NCBI GenBank assembly: GCA_964445255.1
Contig: CAYUKM010000149.1
Location: 1-6,191 of the forward strand
DNA length: 6,191 bases
Origin: SHLQ01 sp964445255
GTDB taxonomy: Bacteria; Actinomycetota; Acidimicrobiia; Acidimicrobiales; SHLQ01
Direction: 5' to 3'
The notes below the pieces were generated by a model, which worked only from the letters and a program-made list of their open reading frames with translations, was not told the DNA's origin and made no database searches. The translations under genes were made by a program, and so were the position numbers. The first letter of the stretch is position 1. Each line of letters starts with the position of its first letter. Positions 1 through 5,715 of the stretch are shown one piece after another.

Positions 1-95
1 GCTTCGAAGCTGGAGACACCCTCGTCGGTCAGCTTGCGGTAGGTGGTGTTGTCTTTACCGAGTGGGAGAAGTTCAGAGAAAGCAAAATCAGGCAC
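1..95 (-). CDS. Class I fumarate hydratase, N-terminal fragment (runs off the window)
   Basis: The reverse strand reads from a GTG at 95 to the window edge without a stop: 31 complete codons beginning MPDFAFSELLPLGKD and continuing NTTYRKLTDEGVSSFE. The pattern 'F..(D/E)LLPLG.D.T.YR.LT.(D/E)GVS' is how I remember the start of class I (iron-sulfur) fumarases, the FumA/FumB family, which interconvert fumarate and malate in the TCA cycle. The Fe-S cysteines and catalytic core lie outside the window. The frame is open upstream to a TAG at 150-152, with no ATG in between. I chose GTG 95 because it puts MPDF at the usual family N-terminus and because a TACGAT box lies 7 nt before it, fitting a leaderless message. 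The gene is divergent from the RTX/CAP gene. The family call rests on a short stretch, so it is good but not certain. Confidence 0.72.
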   Translation of the reverse strand, partial: MPDFAFSELLPLGKDNTTYRKLTDEGVSSFE

Positions 96-102
96 GTCAC
101 GA

Positions 103-108
103 ATCGTA
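103..108 (-). promoter_or_regulatory. Putative -10 box (TACGAT) of the fumarase gene, leaderless arrangement
   Basis: On the reverse strand TACGAT fits the actinobacterial -10 pattern TANNNT. It ends 7 nt before the proposed GTG start, so transcription would begin at or next to the start codon. No Shine-Dalgarno sequence precedes the GTG, which agrees with a leaderless mRNA. I see no convincing -35 hexamer 16-18 nt upstream. Confidence 0.4.
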
Positions 109-127
109 TCTGCGAACGGTCGTCGCG

Positions 128-156
128 TTGGGGTGAGTTTCGCACATTGCTATGTC
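128..156 (+). promoter_or_regulatory. Weak candidate promoter for the RTX/CAP gene
   Basis: TTGGGG (128-133) and TATGTC (151-156) are separated by 17 bp, the usual sigma-70-like spacing. Each hexamer matches consensus only partly. A start near 163 would give a leader of about 33 nt. That leader would begin with a small inverted repeat, AAGGC-TG-GCCTT (163-174). There is no clear Shine-Dalgarno sequence before the GTG at 196. Confidence 0.25.
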
Positions 157-195
157 GTCCTTAAGGCTGGCCTTCTCGATGTCGAACCCTCTTGA

Positions 196-1359
196 GTGCA
201 AAAGGTAAGTCTGTTCGTTGTTGTGGCCCTCGTGGCCGCGGTTCTAAGTGCCGCGCAGCTCGCCGCGCAGTCACGTCTGTACTGCGAAGGCCGCGAAGCG
301 ACCATCGTCGGTACCTCGGGAAATGACGTGCTCATCGGCACGAAGGGCGTCGATGTCTTTGTTGCGATGGGCGGCGACGATCAGATTCGGGGCCGCGCTG
401 GCGACGACATCATTTGTGCTGGGTCTGGCGATGACATGATCTGGGGTAATAACGGCGCCGACCTGATCTACGGAGGCGAGGGTGACGACCTCATTCGTGG
501 AAACAAGGGCAAGGACTTGGTCTTCGGTGGGGAAGGCGATGACGATCTACGCGGTGGCCGCCACGACGACACGGTCCGCGGTGACAACGATCATGACCAA
601 CTCCGTGGCGGCAACGGTCTTGATTTCTTGAGTGGTGATCAAGGACGCGATGCGCTCTTTGGCGACAATGGGACCGACGTGCTCGTTGCCGATCCGGGCG
701 AGATCGCCGACGGTGGCGCGGGCAACGACACGGTTGTCGAAGGTGGCCGAGTTGTCGAGGGATCGTTGAGTAATCCCTCGATAGTGGAACGTCAGGGCGC
801 CGTCGTGCTTCGAGCGCCCAGCTCGACGCCGGCCTGCAACCAAGAGGCGATCTTCGATCACTTCGCACAGTACGAAACCGGTGGTGTGATCGAGTCGCAG
901 CTACTGCTGCTCCTTAACGACACTCGAGTGGCATGCGGTCTGAATCCACTTGCACTCGAACCGACGCTGAGTGCCTGGTCCGAGGACTGGTCAGCTCAGC
1001 TTCAGGCGGATCGGGCAAACGGACTGTCTCCGTGGCTAAGGCACTCGTCCGTCTGGCAGAACGCACAATCGCTCGGCTACTTCGCGGCCGGCGAGAACGT
1101 CGCATGGACAGATACCCAACGGGCATCGCATCTACACACCACCTTGGTGGCGAGCGGATCCCACCTGTGCAACATTCTCAGCCCGAACTTCGACGTGGTC
1201 GGAATCGGTGCTACCAGCCTGGAAGCGAACGGCCCGGGCATCATCGCCACGTTTATCTTCGCTGGTGACGGGTCACCTGAGACAGGCAACCGCTTCGACG
1301 GTCGTCCCCTCGCTGGGCTTGAAAGCGACCCCGCGCCAATCTCGTGCGGTTGGCGTTAA
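196..1359 (+). CDS. Secreted RTX calcium-binding repeat protein with C-terminal CAP/SCP domain
   Basis: This encodes 387 residues from a GTG start. An in-frame TGA at 193-195 sits immediately before it, so the start cannot lie further upstream. Residues 1-25 look like a Sec signal peptide: Lys3, a hydrophobic core at 5-19, and likely cleavage after LAAQ or nearby. Residues 39-164 are 14 contiguous in-phase nonapeptides of the RTX type (GGxGxDxhx), with another unit at 173-181. Such repeats form a calcium-loaded parallel beta-roll. After a linker, residues about 216-356 match the CAP/SCP (PR-1-like) fold: His283 in LRHSS, Glu300 in GEN, then SGSHLCNILSPNFDVVGIG with His323 and Asn326. There are six cysteines (30, 74, 214, 247, 325, 384), so disulfides are possible. 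CAP proteins are extracellular, with poorly defined bacterial roles; the substrate is unknown. The gene converges on the acyl-CoA synthetase gene with 7 bp between stop codons. Confidence 0.9.
   Translation: MQKVSLFVVVALVAAVLSAAQLAAQSRLYCEGREATIVGTSGNDVLIGTKGVDVFVAMGGDDQIRGRAGDDIICAGSGDDMIWGNNGADLIYGGEGDDLIRGNKGKDLVFGGEGDDDLRGGRHDDTVRGDNDHDQLRGGNGLDFLSGDQGRDALFGDNGTDVLVADPGEIADGGAGNDTVVEGGRVVEGSLSNPSIVERQGAVVLRAPSSTPACNQEAIFDHFAQYETGGVIESQLLLLLNDTRVACGLNPLALEPTLSAWSEDWSAQLQADRANGLSPWLRHSSVWQNAQSLGYFAAGENVAWTDTQRASHLHTTLVASGSHLCNILSPNFDVVGIGATSLEANGPGIIATFIFAGDGSPETGNRFDGRPLAGLESDPAPISCGWR
310..687 (+). repeat. Fourteen tandem RTX nonapeptide units (27-bp periodicity)
   Basis: Residues 39-164 of the RTX/CAP protein divide into 14 nine-residue units without a single insertion or deletion. 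Examples are GTSGNDVLI, GRAGDDIIC, GGEGDDLIR and GDNGTDVLV. Units 7 and 9 both begin GGEGDD and are the closest pair. Units 10 and 11 (GGRHDDTVR, GDNDHDQLR) depart most from the consensus. Unit 4 ends in Cys74, unusual in RTX repeats. At DNA level the units are diverged, so this is an old array rather than a recent expansion. Confidence 0.9.
1334..1355 (-). terminator. Possible factor-independent terminator hairpin for the acyl-CoA synthetase gene
   Basis: CGCCAA (1334-1339) and TTGGCG (1350-1355) form a perfect 6-bp inverted repeat around a 10-nt loop. It lies in the last codons of the RTX/CAP gene and 11 nt past the stop of the convergent synthetase gene. There is no U-tract, so it would be a non-canonical (I-shaped) terminator at best. 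The call rests on position and symmetry only. Confidence 0.25.
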
Positions 1360-1366
1360 GCGCGAC

Positions 1367-2788
1367 TCAATCTGCAAAAAGATCGTCAGGCAGGCCGGCA
1401 ACCTTGCCCATGTGGTTGCGTGGCAATTCGTCGAGGATCACCACCTTGTCGAGCCCGTACCCCGAAAACGACAAGAAGTCTGTCCCATCGACGAGGACGA
1501 TGGCGGCGCCAATGCCTTCACCTAGGCGTTCGTCGGGATAGCCAACCACATGGGCATCGGCAACTGAGCTATTCAACAGCAAGGTCCGCCGGACCGCTTC
1601 CGGATAGACGTTTTGCCCACCTCGGATGATCACCTGCGAGAGGCGTCCAGTGATGGCTACCCGGCCCTCGATGTCGACGACGCCGACGTCGCCGGTATGT
1701 AGGAGCCCGTCACGAAACAGCTGCTTGGTGGCTTCGGGATCGCCGAGATAGCCCAACGTACCCGTCCAGGTGTTGGCCCACAGCCCGCTGCTAGCGCTCC
1801 GGAGACAGACTTCGCCCACCTCGCCTATGGGTAGTTGCTCGCCGGTCTCAGGGTTGGTGATCACCACCTCGACATGGGGGAGCGGGTGCCCTTTCCCCGA
1901 TCCGATCGGATCGTCGAGCGACTCGCGGACAACTCCGGTCGGAGCTTCACTCAGCCCGTAGCTGAGCGTCGGTCGGACTCCGAAGCGATCGGTGAAACTT
2001 TGCAGCATCTCCGGGCGCGCGCCTCCACCACCGAGGATGACTCTGTCGAGCGATGCAAGTTGCTCGGGGTGCACGCCTTCGCCTTCGACCAAGTCGTAGG
2101 CCAGGGTCGGCACCGCAATAAGTCGGGTGATGTTGTGACGCTCGATGTCGGCGGCCATCCCGCTAGCCGAATGGTCACGCATCACCACAAATGTTCCTCT
2201 GCGTACGAACGCCGAGAGCGGCCCGAGGATCATGACGTTGCCGATTCGCAGGTCTAGCGGTGTGCCAATGCGTTCGCCCTCGGCGGGCGGCTCGACATCG
2301 CTGCTAACCACAGCTGGGAGCAGTGCTCCGCGATGGCTGTGCACCACACGCTTGGGTTCACCGGTCGTGCCAGAGGTGAAGGCGACTATGGCAGGACTGT
2401 CCGGGTGGAGAGCGTCAGTGCCCGCAGCGGTTAGCCCGGAGAAGGCTGACATGTCAGGCTCGGTCTTGGACGCGACCCATATGCGGCCCGCCCGAAGGTC
2501 CGCCAGAACGCCGATGACCAACGCGGCGCTGGCTCGGTGGGCGTCATGCCATGTGACCGATGTAGGAGTTGCATCGTTTGTTGCTTGGGCCGCAACGACA
2601 GCTTCTAACTCGGCATAGGTCCAGGTCTCGTCGCCGTCGATCAACGCCAGCCGGTTCGGATGGTTCGCCACCCCTTCTTCCAAGATGTTGGCGATGGTGG
2701 AGGGGCCGAACGGGAACGGCATTGGCTTCGGTTGCCTCACAAGGCCGTTGGAGCCGACTGACAGCAAGGTCATGGCGTTTGGTGCCAC
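1367..2788 (-). CDS. AMP-dependent acyl-CoA synthetase/ligase (ANL superfamily), compact form
   Basis: This encodes 473 residues in a class I adenylate-forming enzyme. It would activate a carboxylic acid with ATP to an acyl-AMP and then pass it to CoA. Visible motifs in order are the P-loop FTSGTTGEPKR (137-147), GGGGARP (253-259), YGLSEAPTG (277-285), HTGD (364-367), GRLSQVIIRGGQNVYP (381-396, with the hinge region and Arg382), and the C-terminal lysine loop LPRNHMGKV with Lys462. All key residues for adenylation and thioester formation seem present. Length is below the usual 500-560. The part before the P-loop is short, and the last subdomain is shortened between VLVDG and VVILDELP, ending 11 residues after the lysine. 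The start is uncertain: GTG 2788, ATG 2773 or ATG 2722 (Met23, just before the family-like sequence FPFGPSTIANILEEG). None has a good Shine-Dalgarno. It lies 46 bp downstream of the DUF2797 gene, possibly cotranscribed. The acyl substrate cannot be read from the sequence. Confidence 0.9.
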   Translation of the reverse strand: MAPNAMTLLSVGSNGLVRQPKPMPFPFGPSTIANILEEGVANHPNRLALIDGDETWTYAELEAVVAAQATNDATPTSVTWHDAHRASAALVIGVLADLRAGRIWVASKTEPDMSAFSGLTAAGTDALHPDSPAIVAFTSGTTGEPKRVVHSHRGALLPAVVSSDVEPPAEGERIGTPLDLRIGNVMILGPLSAFVRRGTFVVMRDHSASGMAADIERHNITRLIAVPTLAYDLVEGEGVHPEQLASLDRVILGGGGARPEMLQSFTDRFGVRPTLSYGLSEAPTGVVRESLDDPIGSGKGHPLPHVEVVITNPETGEQLPIGEVGEVCLRSASSGLWANTWTGTLGYLGDPEATKQLFRDGLLHTGDVGVVDIEGRVAITGRLSQVIIRGGQNVYPEAVRRTLLLNSSVADAHVVGYPDERLGEGIGAAIVLVDGTDFLSFSGYGLDKVVILDELPRNHMGKVAGLPDDLFAD

Positions 2789-2834
2789 TCGGAATACGGG
2801 CGCATCAGTCCGAGGCTAGTTGAGCCGCCACGCC

Positions 2835-3752
2835 CTAGAAGAGACTGTCCTGCACGGTGACTTCATCGGGGACCACATCGTCGGCGAGTGTGAACTCAAC
2901 TCCGAAGAGTTGCCCAATATCGACAACGAATCGATCGTCGGTGCTCGGGCGGTCAGCCAGGACGGCTCGGCCACAGGCATCAACGAGTTGCAGGTCGTGG
3001 GCACCTCGGTCGAGTCGATGTGGGTAGGGATGGACTCCTTGCCACGACGGTGACCGACGATGCGGGTTCTCCCATTCGACATTTGTGGGGGAGAGGCGAT
3101 CATCATCGAGTTCCGCTATGACCCGGTGCACGCCGAACACCCAGCTCGACAGCTCCCGATCGAGCGAGTCATCGGTCTTGGGTTTGGTGAGTCCGTCGAG
3201 TTTGCGTCGGATCGACACGGACTGGGCCAAGCCGAGCTCAGCGGTGGCGGCGTCCTCGAGCACTCGTACCGCGAAGCCGTTACTTGCGTTGGCGACAACG
3301 CGAGCAGCCCACGCACCCTGCTCTCGCAACCGGGTCTCCAAGCGCGGGGCTGTCGAGGTTCCAATTTTGACCGAGCCGTCGCGAAAGCCGGCCAAGTAGG
3401 CCACGTTCGGCTTGTCGAGGTGAGCACGGACGGCAGCGTCGATCTCGCCGCTGCCGAGCGTGTGAGCGTGGTGGAGTTGCGAGGCGAAGGTTGCGTTGAC
3501 CGCGGTGCATCGATCGCAGGTACGAGATTGGGGTAGCGGTGGATGGTCGCAGTCGACCCACGGCGTCGTTGGGTCTCGAAAGGGCTTGTGGCCGACGCAC
3601 CGGCTCGCGGTGCTCGGGTCGACGCTGTACTGAAGCCGTACGTCTTCGATGGGGACGAGCGATGACGGTTCGCCGTTGCGGCGCACGCGCAACTGCGGGC
3701 TGCCGTCGCTCCAAACGAGGGAGCTCATGCGCAACGCGTCTCCGAGGTCCAT
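2835..3752 (-). CDS. DUF2797-family protein of unknown function
   Basis: This encodes 305 residues from ATG 3752. The centre (117-188) has the pattern I associate with DUF2797: VAYLAGFRDGSVKIGTS, then RLETRLREQGAWAARVVAN, a segment ending RVLEDAATAELGL, and KLDGL. Upstream, Cys52 (RCVGH), Cys68, Cys79 and Cys82 (CDRC) could bind a zinc ion. The YLAG...VKIGTS...RL..Q series recalls the GIY-YIG fold, but no nuclease activity is established and this is only a resemblance. The C-terminal part (about 246-290) may be a further small domain. The frame stays open far upstream, but that part is antisense to the methyltransferase gene, so the start must lie in the divergent gap or after it. ATG 3752 or ATG 3728 (Met9, just before SSLVWSDGSPQL) are the choices. 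A weak GGAG sits 11 nt before 3728. It is likely first in an operon with the acyl-CoA synthetase. Its role is not known. Confidence 0.8.
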   Translation of the reverse strand: MDLGDALRMSSLVWSDGSPQLRVRRNGEPSSLVPIEDVRLQYSVDPSTASRCVGHKPFRDPTTPWVDCDHPPLPQSRTCDRCTAVNATFASQLHHAHTLGSGEIDAAVRAHLDKPNVAYLAGFRDGSVKIGTSTAPRLETRLREQGAWAARVVANASNGFAVRVLEDAATAELGLAQSVSIRRKLDGLTKPKTDDSLDRELSSWVFGVHRVIAELDDDRLSPTNVEWENPHRRSPSWQGVHPYPHRLDRGAHDLQLVDACGRAVLADRPSTDDRFVVDIGQLFGVEFTLADDVVPDEVTVQDSLF

Positions 3753-3806
3753 GGACTGAGTCTGTAGCGAACAGGACGAGAACGCGTCGTCGGGCCGGGA
3801 AGTTCG

Positions 3807-3836
3807 TTGCTCACCTGGGAACGTCCGACCTAGAGT
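3807..3836 (+). promoter_or_regulatory. Promoter of the MttB-family gene, probably leaderless
   Basis: TTGCTC (3807-3812) and TAGAGT (3831-3836) are separated by 18 bp. TAGAGT fits the actinobacterial -10 pattern TANNNT. It ends 6 nt before the ATG at 3843, so transcription should start at or within a base of the start codon. No Shine-Dalgarno is seen, which agrees with a leaderless message. Confidence 0.5.
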
Positions 3837-3842
3837 TCGGCG

Positions 3843-5405
3843 ATGCCGGATCCCGACATGCCACCCGAAGAGGCGCCACGGCGCCGAGGTCGGCGCGGTG
3901 GGCGCGCACGCGACGGTGCCCCGACGACGATGCAACAAGCTCCGTTCACGCACGTACGTCGCCACTTTGCTCCAACGGAGGTCGTCGACGGTGACCAGCT
4001 GGAGTCGATCCACGATGCTTCTCTCGAGGTCCTTCGAGATGTCGGTCTCGATGTACTTGAACCCGCTGCTCGAAAGATCTTCGCCGAGGCCGGTTGTGCG
4101 ATCGAGGACGAACGGGTGCGTTTTGATCCCGAGATGATCACCGAGGCGGTTGCCCACGCCCCGAGGGAATTCACACTCCACGCCCGAAATCCAGAGCGAA
4201 ACCTGCGGATCGGTGGCGAGAACGTGGTGTTCACTTCCGTCGGCAGCCCACCGAATGTGAGCGATGTTGCCGGTGGACGACGTACTGGCAACCATGACGA
4301 CTTCAAGAAGCTCGTGGCGCTGAGCCACTACTTCAACTCGATCCATATGCACGCCGGGTACCCGGTCGAACCAGCCGACATCCATCCGTCGGTTCGTCAC
4401 CTGCACGCGACCTACGACCTGTTGACCTTGAGCGACAAGGCGATCAACGCCTACAGCCTTGGTAGAGAGCGCAACCAGGACTGTCTCGAAATGATTCGCA
4501 TTGCCCGAGGCGTGTCGGCCGAACAGCTCGATAACGAGCCGAGCTTGCACACGGTGATCAATACCTCGTCTCCGCTGCGCCTGGACATCCCGATGTGCCA
4601 GGGCATCATGGAGCACGCCCGCCATGGTCAGCTCTCGATTATCACTCCCTTCACCCTGGCCGGAGCGATGGCCCCGGTGACGATCGCCGGCGCGGTGACC
4701 CAGCAGAACGCCGAAGCGCTCGCAGGAATCGCGCTAGCGCAACTTGTCCGACCCGGTGCGCCGGTGGCATACGGGGGCTTCACGTCCAACGTCGACATGC
4801 GGTCGGGGTCTCCCGCATTCGGAACCCCCGAGTTCATGAAGGCAGCGCTTCTCGGTGGCCAACTGGCGCGGCGCTACGGGTTGCCGTATCGCTCATCGAA
4901 TGTGAACGCTGCCAATGCTGTGGATGCACAGGCTGGCTATGAGTCGGTCTTCTCCCTGTGGGGCGCGATTATGGGCGGCGCCAACATCGTGTTCCACGGC
5001 GCGGGGTGGCTCGAAGGCGGTCTGCGTGCGAGTTACGAGAAGCTCGTGCTTGACGCGGATCTACTTGCGATGATGCAAACGTTCCTTGAACCGTTGCGTA
5101 TCGACAACAGCGAACTCGCCCTCGACGCGATCGCCGAGGTAGGCCCCGGTGGGCACTTCTTTGGCACCCAACACACCCAAGACCGATATCGCGACGCCTT
5201 CTACATGCCGTTCATCTCTGACTGGCGCAACTTCGAGACCTGGGAAGAATCGGGATCGCCCACGGCGCAGGACCACGCGATAGCCGTTCTTGAGCGCGCG
5301 CTATCGGAGTATGAGCCGCCGGCTATTGTCGAAGCTGTCCGCCTCGAGCTTCGGGAGTTCGTGGAGCGCCGTGTCAGCGCCGGTGGGGTTGCCACCGACT
5401 ATTGA
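3843..5405 (+). CDS. MttB-family (trimethylamine/betaine) corrinoid methyltransferase, non-pyrrolysine type
   Basis: This encodes 520 residues, a normal length for the MttB superfamily. These TIM-barrel enzymes move a methyl group from a quaternary or tertiary amine (trimethylamine, glycine betaine, proline betaine, carnitine) to a cobalamin on a partner protein. Family-like stretches are QLESIHDASLEVLRDVGL (52-69), FTLHARNPERN (110-120), VGSPPNVSD (133-141), ITPFTLAGAMAPVTIAGAV (267-285), GGFTSNVDMRSGSPAFGTPE (311-330), SSNVNAANAVDAQAGYES (351-368) and GPGGHFFGTQHT (434-445). No in-frame TAG occurs, so the pyrrolysine of archaeal MttB is absent. It is thus more like MtgB-type demethylases, though the substrate is open. 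The basic Arg/Gly-rich N-terminus (13-23) is common in bacterial members and supports the ATG at 3843, as does the TAGAGT box. No corrinoid protein, reductive activator or methyl acceptor gene is in the window. The gene is divergent from DUF2797 and converges on the cold-shock gene. Confidence 0.92.
   Translation: MPDPDMPPEEAPRRRGRRGGRARDGAPTTMQQAPFTHVRRHFAPTEVVDGDQLESIHDASLEVLRDVGLDVLEPAARKIFAEAGCAIEDERVRFDPEMITEAVAHAPREFTLHARNPERNLRIGGENVVFTSVGSPPNVSDVAGGRRTGNHDDFKKLVALSHYFNSIHMHAGYPVEPADIHPSVRHLHATYDLLTLSDKAINAYSLGRERNQDCLEMIRIARGVSAEQLDNEPSLHTVINTSSPLRLDIPMCQGIMEHARHGQLSIITPFTLAGAMAPVTIAGAVTQQNAEALAGIALAQLVRPGAPVAYGGFTSNVDMRSGSPAFGTPEFMKAALLGGQLARRYGLPYRSSNVNAANAVDAQAGYESVFSLWGAIMGGANIVFHGAGWLEGGLRASYEKLVLDADLLAMMQTFLEPLRIDNSELALDAIAEVGPGGHFFGTQHTQDRYRDAFYMPFISDWRNFETWEESGSPTAQDHAIAVLERALSEYEPPAIVEAVRLELREFVERRVSAGGVATDY
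5381..5397 (-). terminator. Possible terminator hairpin for the cold-shock gene
   Basis: CGGTGG (5381-5386) and CCACCG (5392-5397) form a perfect 6-bp GC-rich stem with a 5-nt loop. It lies inside the last codons of the MttB-family gene and 18 nt past the stop of the convergent cold-shock gene. There is no U-tract on either strand. Its placement mirrors the inverted repeat at 1334-1355. Confidence 0.3.
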
Positions 5406-5415
5406 CGCTGTGGGC

Positions 5416-5616
5416 CTAAAGGGCTCGGACGTTCAGCGCTTCGTCACCTTTTCGGCCGGGTCCGATTTCGAACTCGACTTCCTGGCCTTGCTCAAGGTTT
5501 CGGTATCCGTCGCCTTCAATGTTGCTGAAGTGCACAAATACGTCTTCGCCGTCTTCTCGGGAGATGAAGCCATATCCCTTCTCACTAGAGAAGAACTTCA
5601 CGGTTCCGGTTGGCAT
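5416..5616 (-). CDS. CspA-family cold-shock protein
   Basis: This encodes 66 residues from ATG 5616, a single cold-shock domain (OB-fold, five beta strands) that binds single-stranded RNA and DNA and melts mRNA structure. It begins MPTGTVKFFSSEKGYGFI. RNP1 is the KGYGFI segment (residues 13-18) and RNP2 is VFVHFS (26-31). The conserved GQEVEFEIGPGRKGDEA segment and NVRAL end follow the family closely. An in-frame GTG at 5628 would add MSKA. I prefer the ATG because family members usually start one residue before (P/A)TGTVKFF and because GAG lies 7 nt before it. Several related proteins exist per genome, so I give no symbol. The gene sits alone, convergent with the MttB-family gene (10 bp between stops), behind a structured upstream region (5638-5696) that may control it. 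Confidence 0.95.
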   Translation of the reverse strand: MPTGTVKFFSSEKGYGFISREDGEDVFVHFSNIEGDGYRNLEQGQEVEFEIGPGRKGDEALNVRAL

Positions 5617-5637
5617 TGCTTTGCTCACTATCTCGGG

Positions 5638-5696
5638 TTGGGTCCCGTCGTTGTTCCCAAGGCAATAATTATCAGAGCCTTGGCTTGGCCAAGGCT
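5638..5696 (-). promoter_or_regulatory. Leader/promoter region of the cold-shock gene with mutually exclusive hairpins
   Basis: Read on the reverse strand, four segments follow each other: a, AGCCTTGG (5696-5689); b, CCAAGGCT (5683-5676); c, GCCTTGGG (5663-5656); d, CCCAA (5642-5638). Segments a:b pair over 8 bp with a 5-nt loop, b:c over 7 bp with a 13-nt loop, and c:d over 5 bp with a 13-nt loop. Neighbouring pairings exclude each other. Segment d ends 9 nt before GTG 5628 and 21 nt before ATG 5616. Cold-shock mRNAs are known in other bacteria to have structured leaders that refold with temperature. Alternatively, GATAAT (5673-5668) may be a -10 box, in which case a:b would be an operator in the spacer and only c and d would be transcribed. 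Confidence 0.4.
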
Positions 5697-5715
5697 AAGT
5701 TCACTTTTGTTAAAA

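Noticed and set aside
310..687. Periodic DNA that could be taken for a tandem repeat or CRISPR-like array
   Set aside because: The 27-bp period is the RTX nonapeptide codon pattern; units are diverged and there are no unique spacers.
491..868. Reverse-strand ORF of 125 codons rich in Arg and His
   Set aside because: It is the complement of the RTX repeat DNA, whose 27-bp period gives an artificial repetitive translation.
2145..2618. Plus-strand ORF of 157 codons
   Set aside because: It is antisense to the acyl-CoA synthetase gene, including its P-loop, and has no domain signature.
3060..3536. Plus-strand ORF of 158 codons
   Set aside because: It is a shadow of the DUF2797 coding sequence on the opposite strand; the translation shows no recognisable domain.
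3753..4625. Reverse-strand frame that stays open upstream of the DUF2797 gene for about 290 codons
   Set aside because: It is antisense to the clearly recognisable MttB-family gene, shows no family-like sequence there, and is explained by GC-rich codon bias lacking stops on the opposite strand.
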